This document shows positions 1 through 8,308 of a DNA stretch of 64,000 bases, one piece after another. Source of the DNA: Stigmatella erecta (lineage in GTDB: Bacteria > Myxococcota > Myxococcia > Myxococcales > Myxococcaceae); contig NZ_FOIJ01000004.1 in NCBI RefSeq assembly GCF_900111745.1, positions 248,001 through 312,000 on the forward strand, read 5' to 3'. The notes under the pieces are model-generated. The model had not been told where the DNA came from. It searched no databases and worked only from the letters and a program-made list of their open reading frames with translations. The stretch's first letter is position 1. The number at the start of each line of letters is the position of its first letter. The translations under genes were made by a program, and so were the position numbers.

Positions 1-1
1 G

Positions 2-451
2 GCGCGACAGTTCGGACAGGGCTCCGCGGGAAAGCCAGGGCAGGGCACCGGGCAGCGCGCGGGGGCCTCCCAAAAGGGCGCTTCGCCGGGTGAGGGCCAG
101 GGCGAGGGCGAGGGGCAGAGCGGACAGGCGGGGCACGCGAGCCGGTCCGTCCAGAAGGGCACGGGCACCGGGGTGGGGCGGGGCGGGGAGAGCCAGCCGC
201 TCGTCTTCGGGGACGAGGCTCAGATGGATCCGGACCGGCTGAAGTTCCAGCCCCTTCCGCCCGGCCAGGGCGGCGAGGCCGGCGAGCTGTGGGGACTTCG
301 GGCCGCGGAGCCCCGGAAGGACGGCGTCCCCGTGCCGCCCTCGGCCGTGCGCGGCACGGGCGCCCCGGGCGAGGCGGCGCCGGGGCATTCCACCGCCCCA
401 CTGCTGCCGCGCAACCGCGACCTCGTGAAGCGATACTTTGGTGGCGAATGA
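2..451 (+). CDS. C-terminal part of a Gly/Gln-rich protein (5' end outside window)
   Basis: An open frame enters from the left edge and stops at 449-451. The visible 149 residues are low-complexity, rich in Gly, Gln, Ser and Glu (roughly residues 1-60), and end in the tail PRNRDLVKRYFGGE. A 'preyrdLVkrYF'-like ending after a Gln/Gly-rich stretch is typical of the large DUF4175-like proteins found just upstream of moxR in MoxR/vWA operons, so I infer that kind of protein. The gene ends 18 bp before moxR and is probably the upstream member of that operon. No catalytic motif is visible in this fragment. Confidence 0.6.
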   Translation, partial: ARQFGQGSAGKPGQGTGQRAGASQKGASPGEGQGEGEGQSGQAGHASRSVQKGTGTGVGRGGESQPLVFGDEAQMDPDRLKFQPLPPGQGGEAGELWGLRAAEPRKDGVPVPPSAVRGTGAPGEAAPGHSTAPLLPRNRDLVKRYFGGE

Positions 452-469
452 GAAACGGAAGGTGCCGGC

Positions 470-1465
470 GTGTCTGAGCTCTTGAGCCCCGCCGAGGTGC
501 AGGGTGCGGCGGAGGTGGCGGCCCAGGTGAAGCAGGGGCTCGCCCAGGTGTTGCTCGATCAGGAGACGGTCGTCGAGCAGGTGGTGGTGGCTGTGCTCGC
601 GCGCGGGCACGTGCTCCTGGAGGGCTTGCCCGGCCTGGGGAAGACCGAGCTGTGCAAGGCGCTCGCGCGGCTCCTGGGCCTGCCCTTCCGCCGCATCCAG
701 TTCACCCCGGACCTGCTGCCGGGCGACATCACCGGCACCTACGTGCTGGAGGGCGAGGGCCGCCGCGAGTTCACCTTCCGCGAGGGGCCCCTGTTCGCCA
801 ACGTCGTCCTCGCCGATGAAATCAACCGCTCCAGCCCCAAGACGCAGTCGGCCCTGCTGGAGGCGATGCAGGAGCGCAGCGTGACGGTGCTGGGCCAGAC
901 GCGCCCCCTGCCCGAGCCCTTCTTCGTGCTTGCCACGCAGAACCCCATCGAGCTGGAGGGCACCTACCCCCTGCCCGAGGCCCAGCTCGACCGCTTCCTC
1001 TTCCGGGTGCAGGTGCCCCCCGTGGGCGCGCGCACGCTCACCACCCTGCTCACCACGCGCGTGCGCGGGGCGCCGCCCGTGTTGCCGCCGCTGCTCGACG
1101 CGGAGCGCCTGGCGCGGCTCTTCGCCGCCGTGGACCGCGTGCACCTGCCCGTGCCCGTGGCGGACTTCATCGGCCGGCTCGTGGAGGCCTCGGATCCGCG
1201 CCAGCCCCACGCCCCGGAGGCCGTGCGCCGCCTGGTGCGCTATGGCGCCTCGCCTCGCGCCGCGCTCGCGCTCGCCGCCGCGGGCCGGGCCCTGTCGCTG
1301 ATGCGCGGCAAGCCCAACGTGGGCTTCGACGAGGTGGTGGCCACGGCGCCCGCCATCCTCAACCACCGGCTCGTGCTCGCCTACGAGGCCTCGCTGGAGA
1401 AGGTGGCCGCCACCGACGTCATCCAGGCGCTGCTCCAGGCCGTGCCCGAGGTGCCGCGTGGGTAG
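470..1465 (+). CDS. MoxR family AAA+ ATPase
   Basis: 331-residue cytoplasmic AAA+ ATPase of the MoxR type, a chaperone-like ATPase normally acting with vWA-domain partners. The Walker A motif GLPGLGKT lies near residue 53. Walker B is VVLADEINRSSPKTQSALLE, followed by MQERSVT. The sensor region reads ATQNPIELEGTYPLPEAQLD, and a C-terminal lid domain follows. The start is GTG at 470 with GGAAGG at 457-462 about 7 nt upstream. It is the first complete gene of a compact plus-strand operon and overlaps the next gene by 8 bp. The DUF58 and BatA-like genes downstream are its usual partners. Confidence 0.95.
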   Translation: MSELLSPAEVQGAAEVAAQVKQGLAQVLLDQETVVEQVVVAVLARGHVLLEGLPGLGKTELCKALARLLGLPFRRIQFTPDLLPGDITGTYVLEGEGRREFTFREGPLFANVVLADEINRSSPKTQSALLEAMQERSVTVLGQTRPLPEPFFVLATQNPIELEGTYPLPEAQLDRFLFRVQVPPVGARTLTTLLTTRVRGAPPVLPPLLDAERLARLFAAVDRVHLPVPVADFIGRLVEASDPRQPHAPEAVRRLVRYGASPRAALALAAAGRALSLMRGKPNVGFDEVVATAPAILNHRLVLAYEASLEKVAATDVIQALLQAVPEVPRG

Positions 1466-3281
1466 CCTCGGCGTCCTCCTGGCCGCGCTGCTCCTGACGG
1501 CGCCCGTGGCGGCGGAGCCCCCTCCCGTGTCCGGAGACGCGGACACGGCCCTTCCGGAGGCCGCGGCGGAGGCGCCTCCGGCGGAGGCGGAGGCGGCGGC
1601 CCCGGTGATGGCGGCCGTGGCCGAGGTGGAGGCGCCGGTCCCGGCCCCGGTGGCGTACACGGATCTCGCGGGCACCCTGGAGAGCTTCGACGAGCTGGGC
1701 TGGCTGCGCGTGTCGGTGCGCAGCAGCTCGCTCCGGGCCCGGAGCGGCTACTCCCCCCTGGAGGTCATCCTCCACAGCACCGATGCCAGGCCGCACCCGG
1801 TGACGGTGGCGTTCCAGGGCCACAGCGCCGCCACGACGAGGGTCTCCCGGACGGTGGAGCTGGGGGCCCGGCAGCGGCTGGCCCTGTATCTGCTGGTACC
1901 CGCCTCGATGGCCGCGGGCTCCGTCAGCGTGACGGTGCCCGGCAATCCGCCAGTCAACGCCCACAGCGTGTACCTGTACCGGCCCGGCGGGCTCACGGCC
2001 CTGGTGATTGGAGACCGGAAGGGGTTCGAGGCGGGCACGTCCCTGCCCCTGTCCGAGGAGGAGCAGCCCGCCCACCTGAGCACCCTCTTCGTGCCGGCGC
2101 AGCAGGCCCCGCGCGAGCTGGCCGCCTACGTGGGCTTTGACGTGGTGATGGTGACGGAGGAGGTGGCGAGCCTGCCCCCGGACCTCTGGGCCACGCTCGA
2201 GCACCAGGCGGCCGCCGGGGGGGCCCTCCTGCTCATGCAGCCGCCCCGGGATCTCCTCCCGCGCTTGCCCCTGCTGTCCGCCGGGGACACCCTCGAGCCG
2301 TGGAGGGCCTATGGCCTGGGCCAGGTGGCGCTGTGCAGCCCATCCCCCACGGACTGCCAAGCCGCGCTCAGCACGCTCCCGGGGAGGCGCGGCTTGCCCA
2401 TCGCGCCCCGGGGCTTTGGCCGCGGGGACCTGGCCGACCGCTTCGCGTACCTCGGGCACAGCGAGACGCCGCTGTTGCCCAATGCCCTGGCGCCCCTGGG
2501 GCGCTTTCTGGTGCTCATCTTCCTGTTCACGCTGCTGGTAGGGCCCGGGGGGCTCTACCTGGCGCGGCGCCGGGGGCCGGTGGCGCTGCTGGTGGGCGTG
2601 CCGGCGGTGGCGCTGCTCACCTGTCTGCTCATCATCGCCGACTCCGTGCTGCGCGAGGGCTTCGTCACCCACGTGGCGCGCTACAGCTACAGCGTGCTGG
2701 ACCGGCCCCGGGACCGGCTCATCACCGCCGCCGTGGCGGGCTACTACGCCAACCTCTCCCCCCGGGCCCTGCAGGTGCCCGCGCAGGGGGTCCTCCTGGA
2801 AAGCGAGGAGGGGCCGGATCCGGAGCTCGAGCTGGACTGGAGCGCGGGGGGCATGCGGACGGAGGGTTTCCTGCCGTCGCGCACCTATGTGGAGTGGGGC
2901 GAGCTGGACGTGCTGCCCACGCGGGCCCGGCTCGTGGTCCGGCCCGAAGGCGACGCGGTGAAGGTGCAGAACGCGCTCGGCGCGCCGCTCCAGGCGGGCG
3001 TCGTGCGGCTGGGCGGCGTGGACTACCCGCTGGGCGCGGTGGACGAAGGGGGCCAGACCCTGGCCTCGCCCGCGCGGGAGGTGAAGCCGCTTTCGGAGCG
3101 CCTGCCGGTGGTCTCGCCGCTCCAGGGCCGCTCGCGGCCTTCCGGGTCCTTCTGGCGCCCGCTGGAGGACGGGGAGTTCGTGGTCCGCCTGGGCGGCGCG
3201 GGGTTCGGCTTCATGACGGCCCTGCCCGCGGAGCTCCACGAGGGGGTGCACTACATGCGCGGCACGGTGGACGGACCATGA
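1458..3281 (+). CDS. Secreted/membrane protein of unknown function in the MoxR operon
   Basis: 607 residues, GTG start inside the end of moxR. The N-terminus is a signal peptide (LLAALLLTAPVAAEPPP), followed by an Ala/Glu/Pro-rich linker to about residue 65 and a large presumably periplasmic region. Two adjacent hydrophobic segments at about residues 350-372 and 378-398 anchor it, with roughly 200 residues after them. The middle (VFDVVMV-like stretch, LLLMQPPRDLLP) recalls the Rossmann-like domain of GldG/DUF4350-type proteins, but I cannot identify a family with certainty. It sits between moxR and an ABC ATPase, with an ATGA overlap at its 3' end. This suggests it is a periplasmic accessory subunit of the ABC-2 transporter encoded downstream. 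Confidence 0.85.
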   Translation: MGSLGVLLAALLLTAPVAAEPPPVSGDADTALPEAAAEAPPAEAEAAAPVMAAVAEVEAPVPAPVAYTDLAGTLESFDELGWLRVSVRSSSLRARSGYSPLEVILHSTDARPHPVTVAFQGHSAATTRVSRTVELGARQRLALYLLVPASMAAGSVSVTVPGNPPVNAHSVYLYRPGGLTALVIGDRKGFEAGTSLPLSEEEQPAHLSTLFVPAQQAPRELAAYVGFDVVMVTEEVASLPPDLWATLEHQAAAGGALLLMQPPRDLLPRLPLLSAGDTLEPWRAYGLGQVALCSPSPTDCQAALSTLPGRRGLPIAPRGFGRGDLADRFAYLGHSETPLLPNALAPLGRFLVLIFLFTLLVGPGGLYLARRRGPVALLVGVPAVALLTCLLIIADSVLREGFVTHVARYSYSVLDRPRDRLITAAVAGYYANLSPRALQVPAQGVLLESEEGPDPELELDWSAGGMRTEGFLPSRTYVEWGELDVLPTRARLVVRPEGDAVKVQNALGAPLQAGVVRLGGVDYPLGAVDEGGQTLASPAREVKPLSERLPVVSPLQGRSRPSGSFWRPLEDGEFVVRLGGAGFGFMTALPAELHEGVHYMRGTVDGP

Positions 3282-4255
3282 GCTTGCTGGAGGTGAAGGG
3301 GCTGCGGCGGGACTACGGCCCCCTGCGCGCCGTGGATGACGTGTCCTTCGAGCTGGAGGCAGGCACCATCCTGGGCTTCATCGGGCCCAACGGTGCCGGC
3401 AAGAGCACCACGATGCGCATCCTCGCCACGCTGGATGCGCCCACCCGGGGCGAGGTGCTGCTGGATGGGCACTCGCTGGTGGATGCGCCGGACCGGGTCC
3501 GGCCGCTCATCGGCTACATGCCGGACCGCTACGGCACCTATGACGATGTCACCGTCTGGGAGTTCCTCGACTTCTTCGCGCGGGCCTACGGCCTGAAGGG
3601 CGCCGTGCGCCGGCAGCGCGTGGCGTCCGTAATGGAGTTCACGGGGCTGCACCCGCTGAAGGACAAGCTGACGAGCGCGCTCTCCAAGGGCATGAAGCAG
3701 CGGGTGGCGCTCGGGCGCACGCTCCTGCACGATCCGAAGCTGCTCATCCTCGACGAGCCGGCGGATGGCCTGGACCCCCGGGCGCGCATCGAGCTGCGCG
3801 AGCTGCTGCGGGCGCTGGCGGACCAGGGCAAGGCGGTCCTCATCTCCAGCCACATCCTCACGGAGCTGGCGGAGATCTGCGACACCTGCGCCATCATCGA
3901 GCAGGGGCGGCTCCTGGCCACGGGCAAGGTGGCGGAGCTGCTCGCGCGCAGCACGGGCACGGGCGCGGAGCTGGAGGTGCGGCTGGCGGCGGGGGCGGAG
4001 GGCGAGGCGGTGTATGCGCGCGCGGAGCGGCTGCTGCTGGAGCAGCCGGGCCTGAGCCAGGTGACGCACGAGGCGGGGGCGCTGCACGTGCGGCTGGCGC
4101 TGGAGCCTGGCACCACGCCGGCGCAGGTGGATGAGGCGGCGGCGCGGCTGCTGGCGGTGCTGGTGAGCGCGGGGGTGCCGGTCTGCGCGTTCAGCCACCG
4201 CCAGTTGAACCTCGAGGATGCGTTCATGTCGGTGACGAAGGGGAGGGTGGCGTGA
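3278..4255 (+). CDS. ABC-2 type transporter ATP-binding protein
   Basis: 325-residue ABC ATPase of the CcmA/GldA/NatA type. The Walker A is GPNGAGKST near residue 36; the signature is [16 protein letters not shown], in which the canonical LSGG is altered to LSKG, as is common in this subfamily. Walker B is [13 protein letters not shown] and the H-loop is ISSHILTEL. About 90 residues follow the core, ending with the typical subfamily tail [11 protein letters not shown]. The ATG at 3278 overlaps the previous stop (ATGA). The reading frame remains open far upstream, but the family N-terminus [14 protein letters not shown] fixes the start. It pairs with the permease that follows. Confidence 0.95.
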   Translation: MSLLEVKGLRRDYGPLRAVDDVSFELEAGTILGFIGPNGAGKSTTMRILATLDAPTRGEVLLDGHSLVDAPDRVRPLIGYMPDRYGTYDDVTVWEFLDFFARAYGLKGAVRRQRVASVMEFTGLHPLKDKLTSALSKGMKQRVALGRTLLHDPKLLILDEPADGLDPRARIELRELLRALADQGKAVLISSHILTELAEICDTCAIIEQGRLLATGKVAELLARSTGTGAELEVRLAAGAEGEAVYARAERLLLEQPGLSQVTHEAGALHVRLALEPGTTPAQVDEAAARLLAVLVSAGVPVCAFSHRQLNLEDAFMSVTKGRVA

Positions 4256-5736
4256 GCGAGGACGTGGTGGCGTTGCCCTCCCGGTGGGCCCGGCTGGCGG
4301 AGCGGCTGGGCGAGCGGCTCAACCCGCTGGTGGTGAAGGAGGTGCGCCAGGGGCTGCGCACCCGGCTGTTCTGGGTGTGCTTCGGGCTGATGTTGCTCGC
4401 GTGCCTGCTGGTGGCGCTGCTGGCGTATGGGGACATGCGCGGGGGCAGCTACCGGCCCAAGGGCCAGACGTACTTCTTCACCTTCTTCGTCTTCCTGGGG
4501 CTGGTGCACTTCTTCATCATCCCCTACAGCGCCTACCGCTCGCTGGCGCGCGAGCGCGAGGACGAGACGTGGGTGCTGCTGACGCTCACCGGCCTGGGCC
4601 CCCGGCGCATCCTGCGCGGCAAGGTGGCCAGCTTCCTCATCCAGGCGGGGCTGTATGCCTCCGCGGCGGGGCCGTTCCTGCTGTTCAGCTACTACCTCAA
4701 TGGCATCGAGCTGCCGAGCATCCTCGTGGTGCTGGGGCTGGGGGCGCTCTGGCTCGTCTTCCTGACGGTGCTGGGGGTGTGCGCGGCCACGCTGGCCGAG
4801 GGCCGGCTGGGGCGCGCCTTCATGCACTTCGTGGTGCTGGGCGTGCTGGCGGGCGGCGTGGCCCAGGGGCTGGGGGGAGCGTTCGCGCTGAGTTCGGGCG
4901 GTGCCCGGATGATGCGGGACAACGACTTCTTCGCCGTGGTGGGCGTGGCGATGTGGCTGATGGTGAGCTACGGCGTGCTGCTCTTCGAGACGGCCGTTTC
5001 CCGGCTGAGCCTGAGCACCGAGGACTACACGCGCGGCCCCCGGCGGGCGCTCCTCCTGCAGATGGTGCTGAGCTCGCTGGTGGTGATGGGCCTCTGGTGG
5101 CAGGAGTCCCAGGAGCAGGAGCTGGCCTTCGCCGGGGGCATCCTGGGCGGGCTTCATCTCACCCTGGCGGGCCTCTTCGTGGCCACCGATGTGGATGGGC
5201 AGGCCCGGCCGCTCCGGGCGAAGACCCGGGCCTGGTCCCTGCTGCGTCCCGGCGCCCTGCGGGGCTTCCGGTTCATCGTGGTGTTGTTGCTCGCGTGGAC
5301 GGTCTTCATCCTGTTGCTCCAGTGGGACTCGCCCAGCACCCGGACGAATCGCGAGACGCTGATGCTCGCCACCAGTGCCGGGACGGCCTACGCGCTGCTG
5401 TTCCTCTCGGTGGCGCTCCTGCTGGGGCGCATGCCGCGCTCGGACCGCTGGGCCTCGCCCGTGTCGGTGCGCCTGCTGTTCGTGGCGCTGGTGGGCCTGG
5501 GCTGCGTGGTGCCTCCCCTCGTGGCCCTGCTGCTGGGCCGGGAGTCGAATCACGGCCTGCTCAACCTGTTCAACCCCGTGGTGGGGACCGTCAACTTCGC
5601 CGCCTACGATTACATGGCGGAGCGGCCCCGGATGCCCGGTGAGCTGCTCCTCTTCCTGGGCGGGGTGGCGGTGCTGGCGGTCTTCGCCACGGACCGGGTG
5701 CTCGCCCGGCGCGAGCGGCAGGCGCACGAGGCGTGA
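4252..5736 (+). CDS. ABC-2 type transporter permease
   Basis: 494-residue polytopic membrane protein starting at a GTG that overlaps the ATPase stop (GTGA). The N-terminus has the ABC-2 permease hallmark NPLVVKEVRQGLRTRLFW, followed by the first membrane helix. About ten to twelve hydrophobic segments follow; an internal sequence around EREDETWVLLTLTGLGPRRI matches the coupling segment seen in ABC-2 permeases acting with NatA/GldA-type ATPases. The substrate cannot be read from the sequence. It lies in the same transcription unit as moxR and DUF58 and overlaps the DUF58 gene by 4 bp, so the transporter and the MoxR system are probably co-produced. Confidence 0.92.
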   Translation: MSEDVVALPSRWARLAERLGERLNPLVVKEVRQGLRTRLFWVCFGLMLLACLLVALLAYGDMRGGSYRPKGQTYFFTFFVFLGLVHFFIIPYSAYRSLAREREDETWVLLTLTGLGPRRILRGKVASFLIQAGLYASAAGPFLLFSYYLNGIELPSILVVLGLGALWLVFLTVLGVCAATLAEGRLGRAFMHFVVLGVLAGGVAQGLGGAFALSSGGARMMRDNDFFAVVGVAMWLMVSYGVLLFETAVSRLSLSTEDYTRGPRRALLLQMVLSSLVVMGLWWQESQEQELAFAGGILGGLHLTLAGLFVATDVDGQARPLRAKTRAWSLLRPGALRGFRFIVVLLLAWTVFILLLQWDSPSTRTNRETLMLATSAGTAYALLFLSVALLLGRMPRSDRWASPVSVRLLFVALVGLGCVVPPLVALLLGRESNHGLLNLFNPVVGTVNFAAYDYMAERPRMPGELLLFLGGVAVLAVFATDRVLARRERQAHEA

Positions 5737-6590
5737 GCGGGATGGATGGCAAGGCGGTGGCCCGGCTGGCCCCGGGGCTGACCCTGGCGCTGCCCCGCGT
5801 GCCCCACCGGGGCCGGGTGGGCGAGGTGCGCGCCAGCTCCGTGGGCGCCTCCATGGAACTGCACGACTTCCGCGCCTACCAGCCCGGGGATGACCTGCGG
5901 CAGGTGGACTGGAACGCGGTGGCGCGCACCGGGGAGATGGTGCTGCGCGTCCGCCAGGACGAGGTGTCCCCGCGCCTGGAGGTGCTGGTGGATGGCTCGC
6001 GCTCCATGGCGCTCAGCCCGGACAAGGAAGCTCGCGCGCGGGAGCTGGCGCTGCTGACGGTGGAGGTGGGGGCCCTGCAGGGGCTGGCGCCCACGGTGCT
6101 CACCTCGGGCACGCGGGCGGAGCGGACGCAGGGCCCTGCGTGCGGCGCGGCCGTGCGCGCCTCGGTGTTCGATGCGAGGGATGAGCTGCCGCGGGCCCTG
6201 GGCCGGCTGCCGCCGCTGAGGCCGTGCGGCCTGCGGGTGGTGGTGAGCGACTTCCTCTTCGAGGCGGACCTGGACGGCCTGGTGGCCCGGCTGGCGCGGG
6301 GCGCCGCGGCGCTCTTCCTGGTGCAGGTGCTGGACGCGGAGGACCTGGAGCCCTCGGGCGGCGAGGGGGCGCGGCTGGTGGATGCCGAGAGCGGCGCTGC
6401 GCTGGAGGAGCTGCTCACCGGGGAGGTGCTGGCCGCGTACGCGCGCCGCTTCGCGGAGCACCAGCGGATGCTGCGCGCCGCGGCGCTGCGGGCCCGGGCG
6501 GCCCTGGTGACGGCCCCCGCCCCGGAGCCGCTGGAGGCGCTGGTGCGAGGCCCCCTGCGCCCCCTCTTCCTGGCGGGAGGCGGCGCGTGA
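5733..6590 (+). CDS. DUF58 domain-containing protein
   Basis: 285 residues with the diagnostic DUF58 motif YQPGDDLRQVDWNAVART near residue 50. A vWA-like fold follows with an intact metal-binding start, VLVDGSRSM (DxSxS). DUF58 proteins are the usual partners of MoxR ATPases; the complex is thought to remodel or insert metals or cofactors into protein targets at the cell envelope. No membrane segment or signal peptide is visible, so it is probably cytoplasmic. Start is GTG at 5733, overlapping the permease stop by 4 bp; its own stop overlaps the next GTG start by 4 bp. Confidence 0.95.
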   Translation: MSGMDGKAVARLAPGLTLALPRVPHRGRVGEVRASSVGASMELHDFRAYQPGDDLRQVDWNAVARTGEMVLRVRQDEVSPRLEVLVDGSRSMALSPDKEARARELALLTVEVGALQGLAPTVLTSGTRAERTQGPACGAAVRASVFDARDELPRALGRLPPLRPCGLRVVVSDFLFEADLDGLVARLARGAAALFLVQVLDAEDLEPSGGEGARLVDAESGAALEELLTGEVLAAYARRFAEHQRMLRAAALRARAALVTAPAPEPLEALVRGPLRPLFLAGGGA

Positions 6591-8305
6591 GCTTCGGCTT
6601 TCCCTGGGGCTTGCTGGCGCTCGCGGCGTGGGGGCCGCTGGTGGCGGCGTACTTCCTGCGGCGGCGGCAGAAGCCCGTCACCGTGAGCGCCCTGTTCCTC
6701 TGGCGGACGCCGCGCCCCCGGGCGGAGGCCGGGCCGCGCTTCGAGCGCTTCACCCGCGAGGCCTCGCTCCTCCTGGAGGCGCTGGCGGTGCTGGCCGCGG
6801 CCCTCTTCCTGGCGGACGTGCGCTGGGGGGACGAGGCCCGGGGCCGCCACGTGGTGCTGGTGGTGGACGGCGGCCTCTCGCTCTCCGCGCGGGGGCCGGA
6901 CGGGGTGACGGTGCTGGAGCGCGTGCGCCGCGAGGCCGCCACGCGGCTGAACGCGGAGGGCGCCACGCGGGTGACGCTGCTCGCGAGCGGCCTGTCGCCC
7001 CAGGTGCTCGCGGGGCCGGAGGCGGAGCCCTCGCGGGCCCTGGCGGCGCTGGAGTCCTTCCAGGCGCTGGGGGCCGGGCACGACGTGACGCCCACCTTAT
7101 TATGGGCGCAGGAGCTGGCCGGGCCCGGCCGGCGGGTCCACTTCTTCACGGACGCGATGCCGGAGGAGGGCCTGGCGGTGCCGCCGCTCGTGCGGTGGAC
7201 GGCGCTGGGCGCGCCCCGGGACAACGTGGCGCTGGTGTCCGCGCAGCGGCGGGACGAGGGCCCGCTCGCGACGGTGACGCTGCGGGTGGCGCGCTTCGGG
7301 GGCCCGGAGCAGGTGGCGCTGCGCGTGCTCGCGAGGCCCGGGGTGGGCGCGAAGGAGGGCTCCGAGCGGAGCGAGCCCGTCACGCTGCCCGCCGAGGGCG
7401 CGGCGACGGTGCGGCTGACGTTCGAGAACGCGGGCGATGTGGAGGTGTCCCTGCCGCCGGATGCGCTGCCGGAGGATGGGCAGGCGCGGCTGGTGCCCTC
7501 CGCGGTGCGCCCGGTGCGCCTGGCCCTGGCCGAGGCGCTGGAGGCCCCCGCGCGCCAGGCCCTGGAGCGCTTCCTCTCGGTGGCGCCGGGCGTGGAGGTG
7601 GGTGCGGCGGAGGGCGCGCTCCTGTGGGGCCCGCCGGGCACGGACGCGCGGCTGACGGTGGGCGCCTCCGGCACGCTGCGCACCTTCGTGGGGCCCTTCT
7701 TCTCGGAGAAGGGCCACCCGCTGCTGGATGACGTGCAGCTGGGGGGCGTGCGCTGGACGGCCGGCAGCAACCCGCCCGGGCGCCCGCTGGTGACGGCGGA
7801 GGACACGGTGCTCCTGTCCGAGGAGGACGGGCGGGTGCACCTCAACCTGGCGCTGGCGCGCTCCAACCTCCAGCGCACCCCGGCCTGGCCGGTGCTGCTG
7901 GGCAACGTGGTGCGCGAGGCGCGGCGGGCCCAGGAGGGCTTCCCGCGCCACCAGCTCAACGTGGGCGAGCCCCTGCCCGTGGTGACGGAGGCCGGGGCCC
8001 GCTACGCGCTGGAGGGGCCGCTGGGCCCGAAGCCCCTCTTCGGGGCGGGGGCGCTCACCCTGCCCGCGCCGCCCGTGCCCGGCCGCTACACGCTGCTGCG
8101 CGAGGGCGATCCGGTGGACGTGGCGGACGTGCTGCCCCTGGATGCCCGGGAGTCGGAGCTGCGAGGCCGGAACTCGGGCGAGCGCCAGGCCTCGGCCGAG
8201 GCGCGGGACGCGGACGGGGCGGCCCCGGCGGGCCGGGCGCGCTGGCCGCTGGGGGTGCTGCTGGGGGCGCTGCTCCTGGACTTCTACGTGACGCGGCGGC
8301 CGTGA
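6587..8305 (+). CDS. BatA-like vWA membrane protein with altered MIDAS
   Basis: 572 residues. The N-terminus is the BatA-type membrane domain: a hydrophobic helix (WGLLALAAWGPLVAAYFL) followed at once by RRRQKPVTVSALFLW, a second helix near residues 60-80, and a vWA domain starting VVLVVDGGLSLS. The MIDAS consensus DxSxS is replaced by DGGLS, so metal binding may be weakened. A C-terminal helix (LGVLLGALLLDFYV) ends the protein. The GTG start at 6587 overlaps the DUF58 stop. This is the last gene of the operon and converges on the kinase gene with only 3 bp between stops. Function inferred: membrane partner of the MoxR/DUF58 pair. Confidence 0.9.
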   Translation: MSFGFPWGLLALAAWGPLVAAYFLRRRQKPVTVSALFLWRTPRPRAEAGPRFERFTREASLLLEALAVLAAALFLADVRWGDEARGRHVVLVVDGGLSLSARGPDGVTVLERVRREAATRLNAEGATRVTLLASGLSPQVLAGPEAEPSRALAALESFQALGAGHDVTPTLLWAQELAGPGRRVHFFTDAMPEEGLAVPPLVRWTALGAPRDNVALVSAQRRDEGPLATVTLRVARFGGPEQVALRVLARPGVGAKEGSERSEPVTLPAEGAATVRLTFENAGDVEVSLPPDALPEDGQARLVPSAVRPVRLALAEALEAPARQALERFLSVAPGVEVGAAEGALLWGPPGTDARLTVGASGTLRTFVGPFFSEKGHPLLDDVQLGGVRWTAGSNPPGRPLVTAEDTVLLSEEDGRVHLNLALARSNLQRTPAWPVLLGNVVREARRAQEGFPRHQLNVGEPLPVVTEAGARYALEGPLGPKPLFGAGALTLPAPPVPGRYTLLREGDPVDVADVLPLDARESELRGRNSGERQASAEARDADGAAPAGRARWPLGVLLGALLLDFYVTRRP

Positions 8306-8308
8306 GCG

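Noticed and set aside
1419-3251. A 610-codon minus-strand frame opposite the MoxR-operon membrane protein
   Set aside because: Shadow frame; the plus-strand frame has a signal peptide, membrane helices and operon overlaps.
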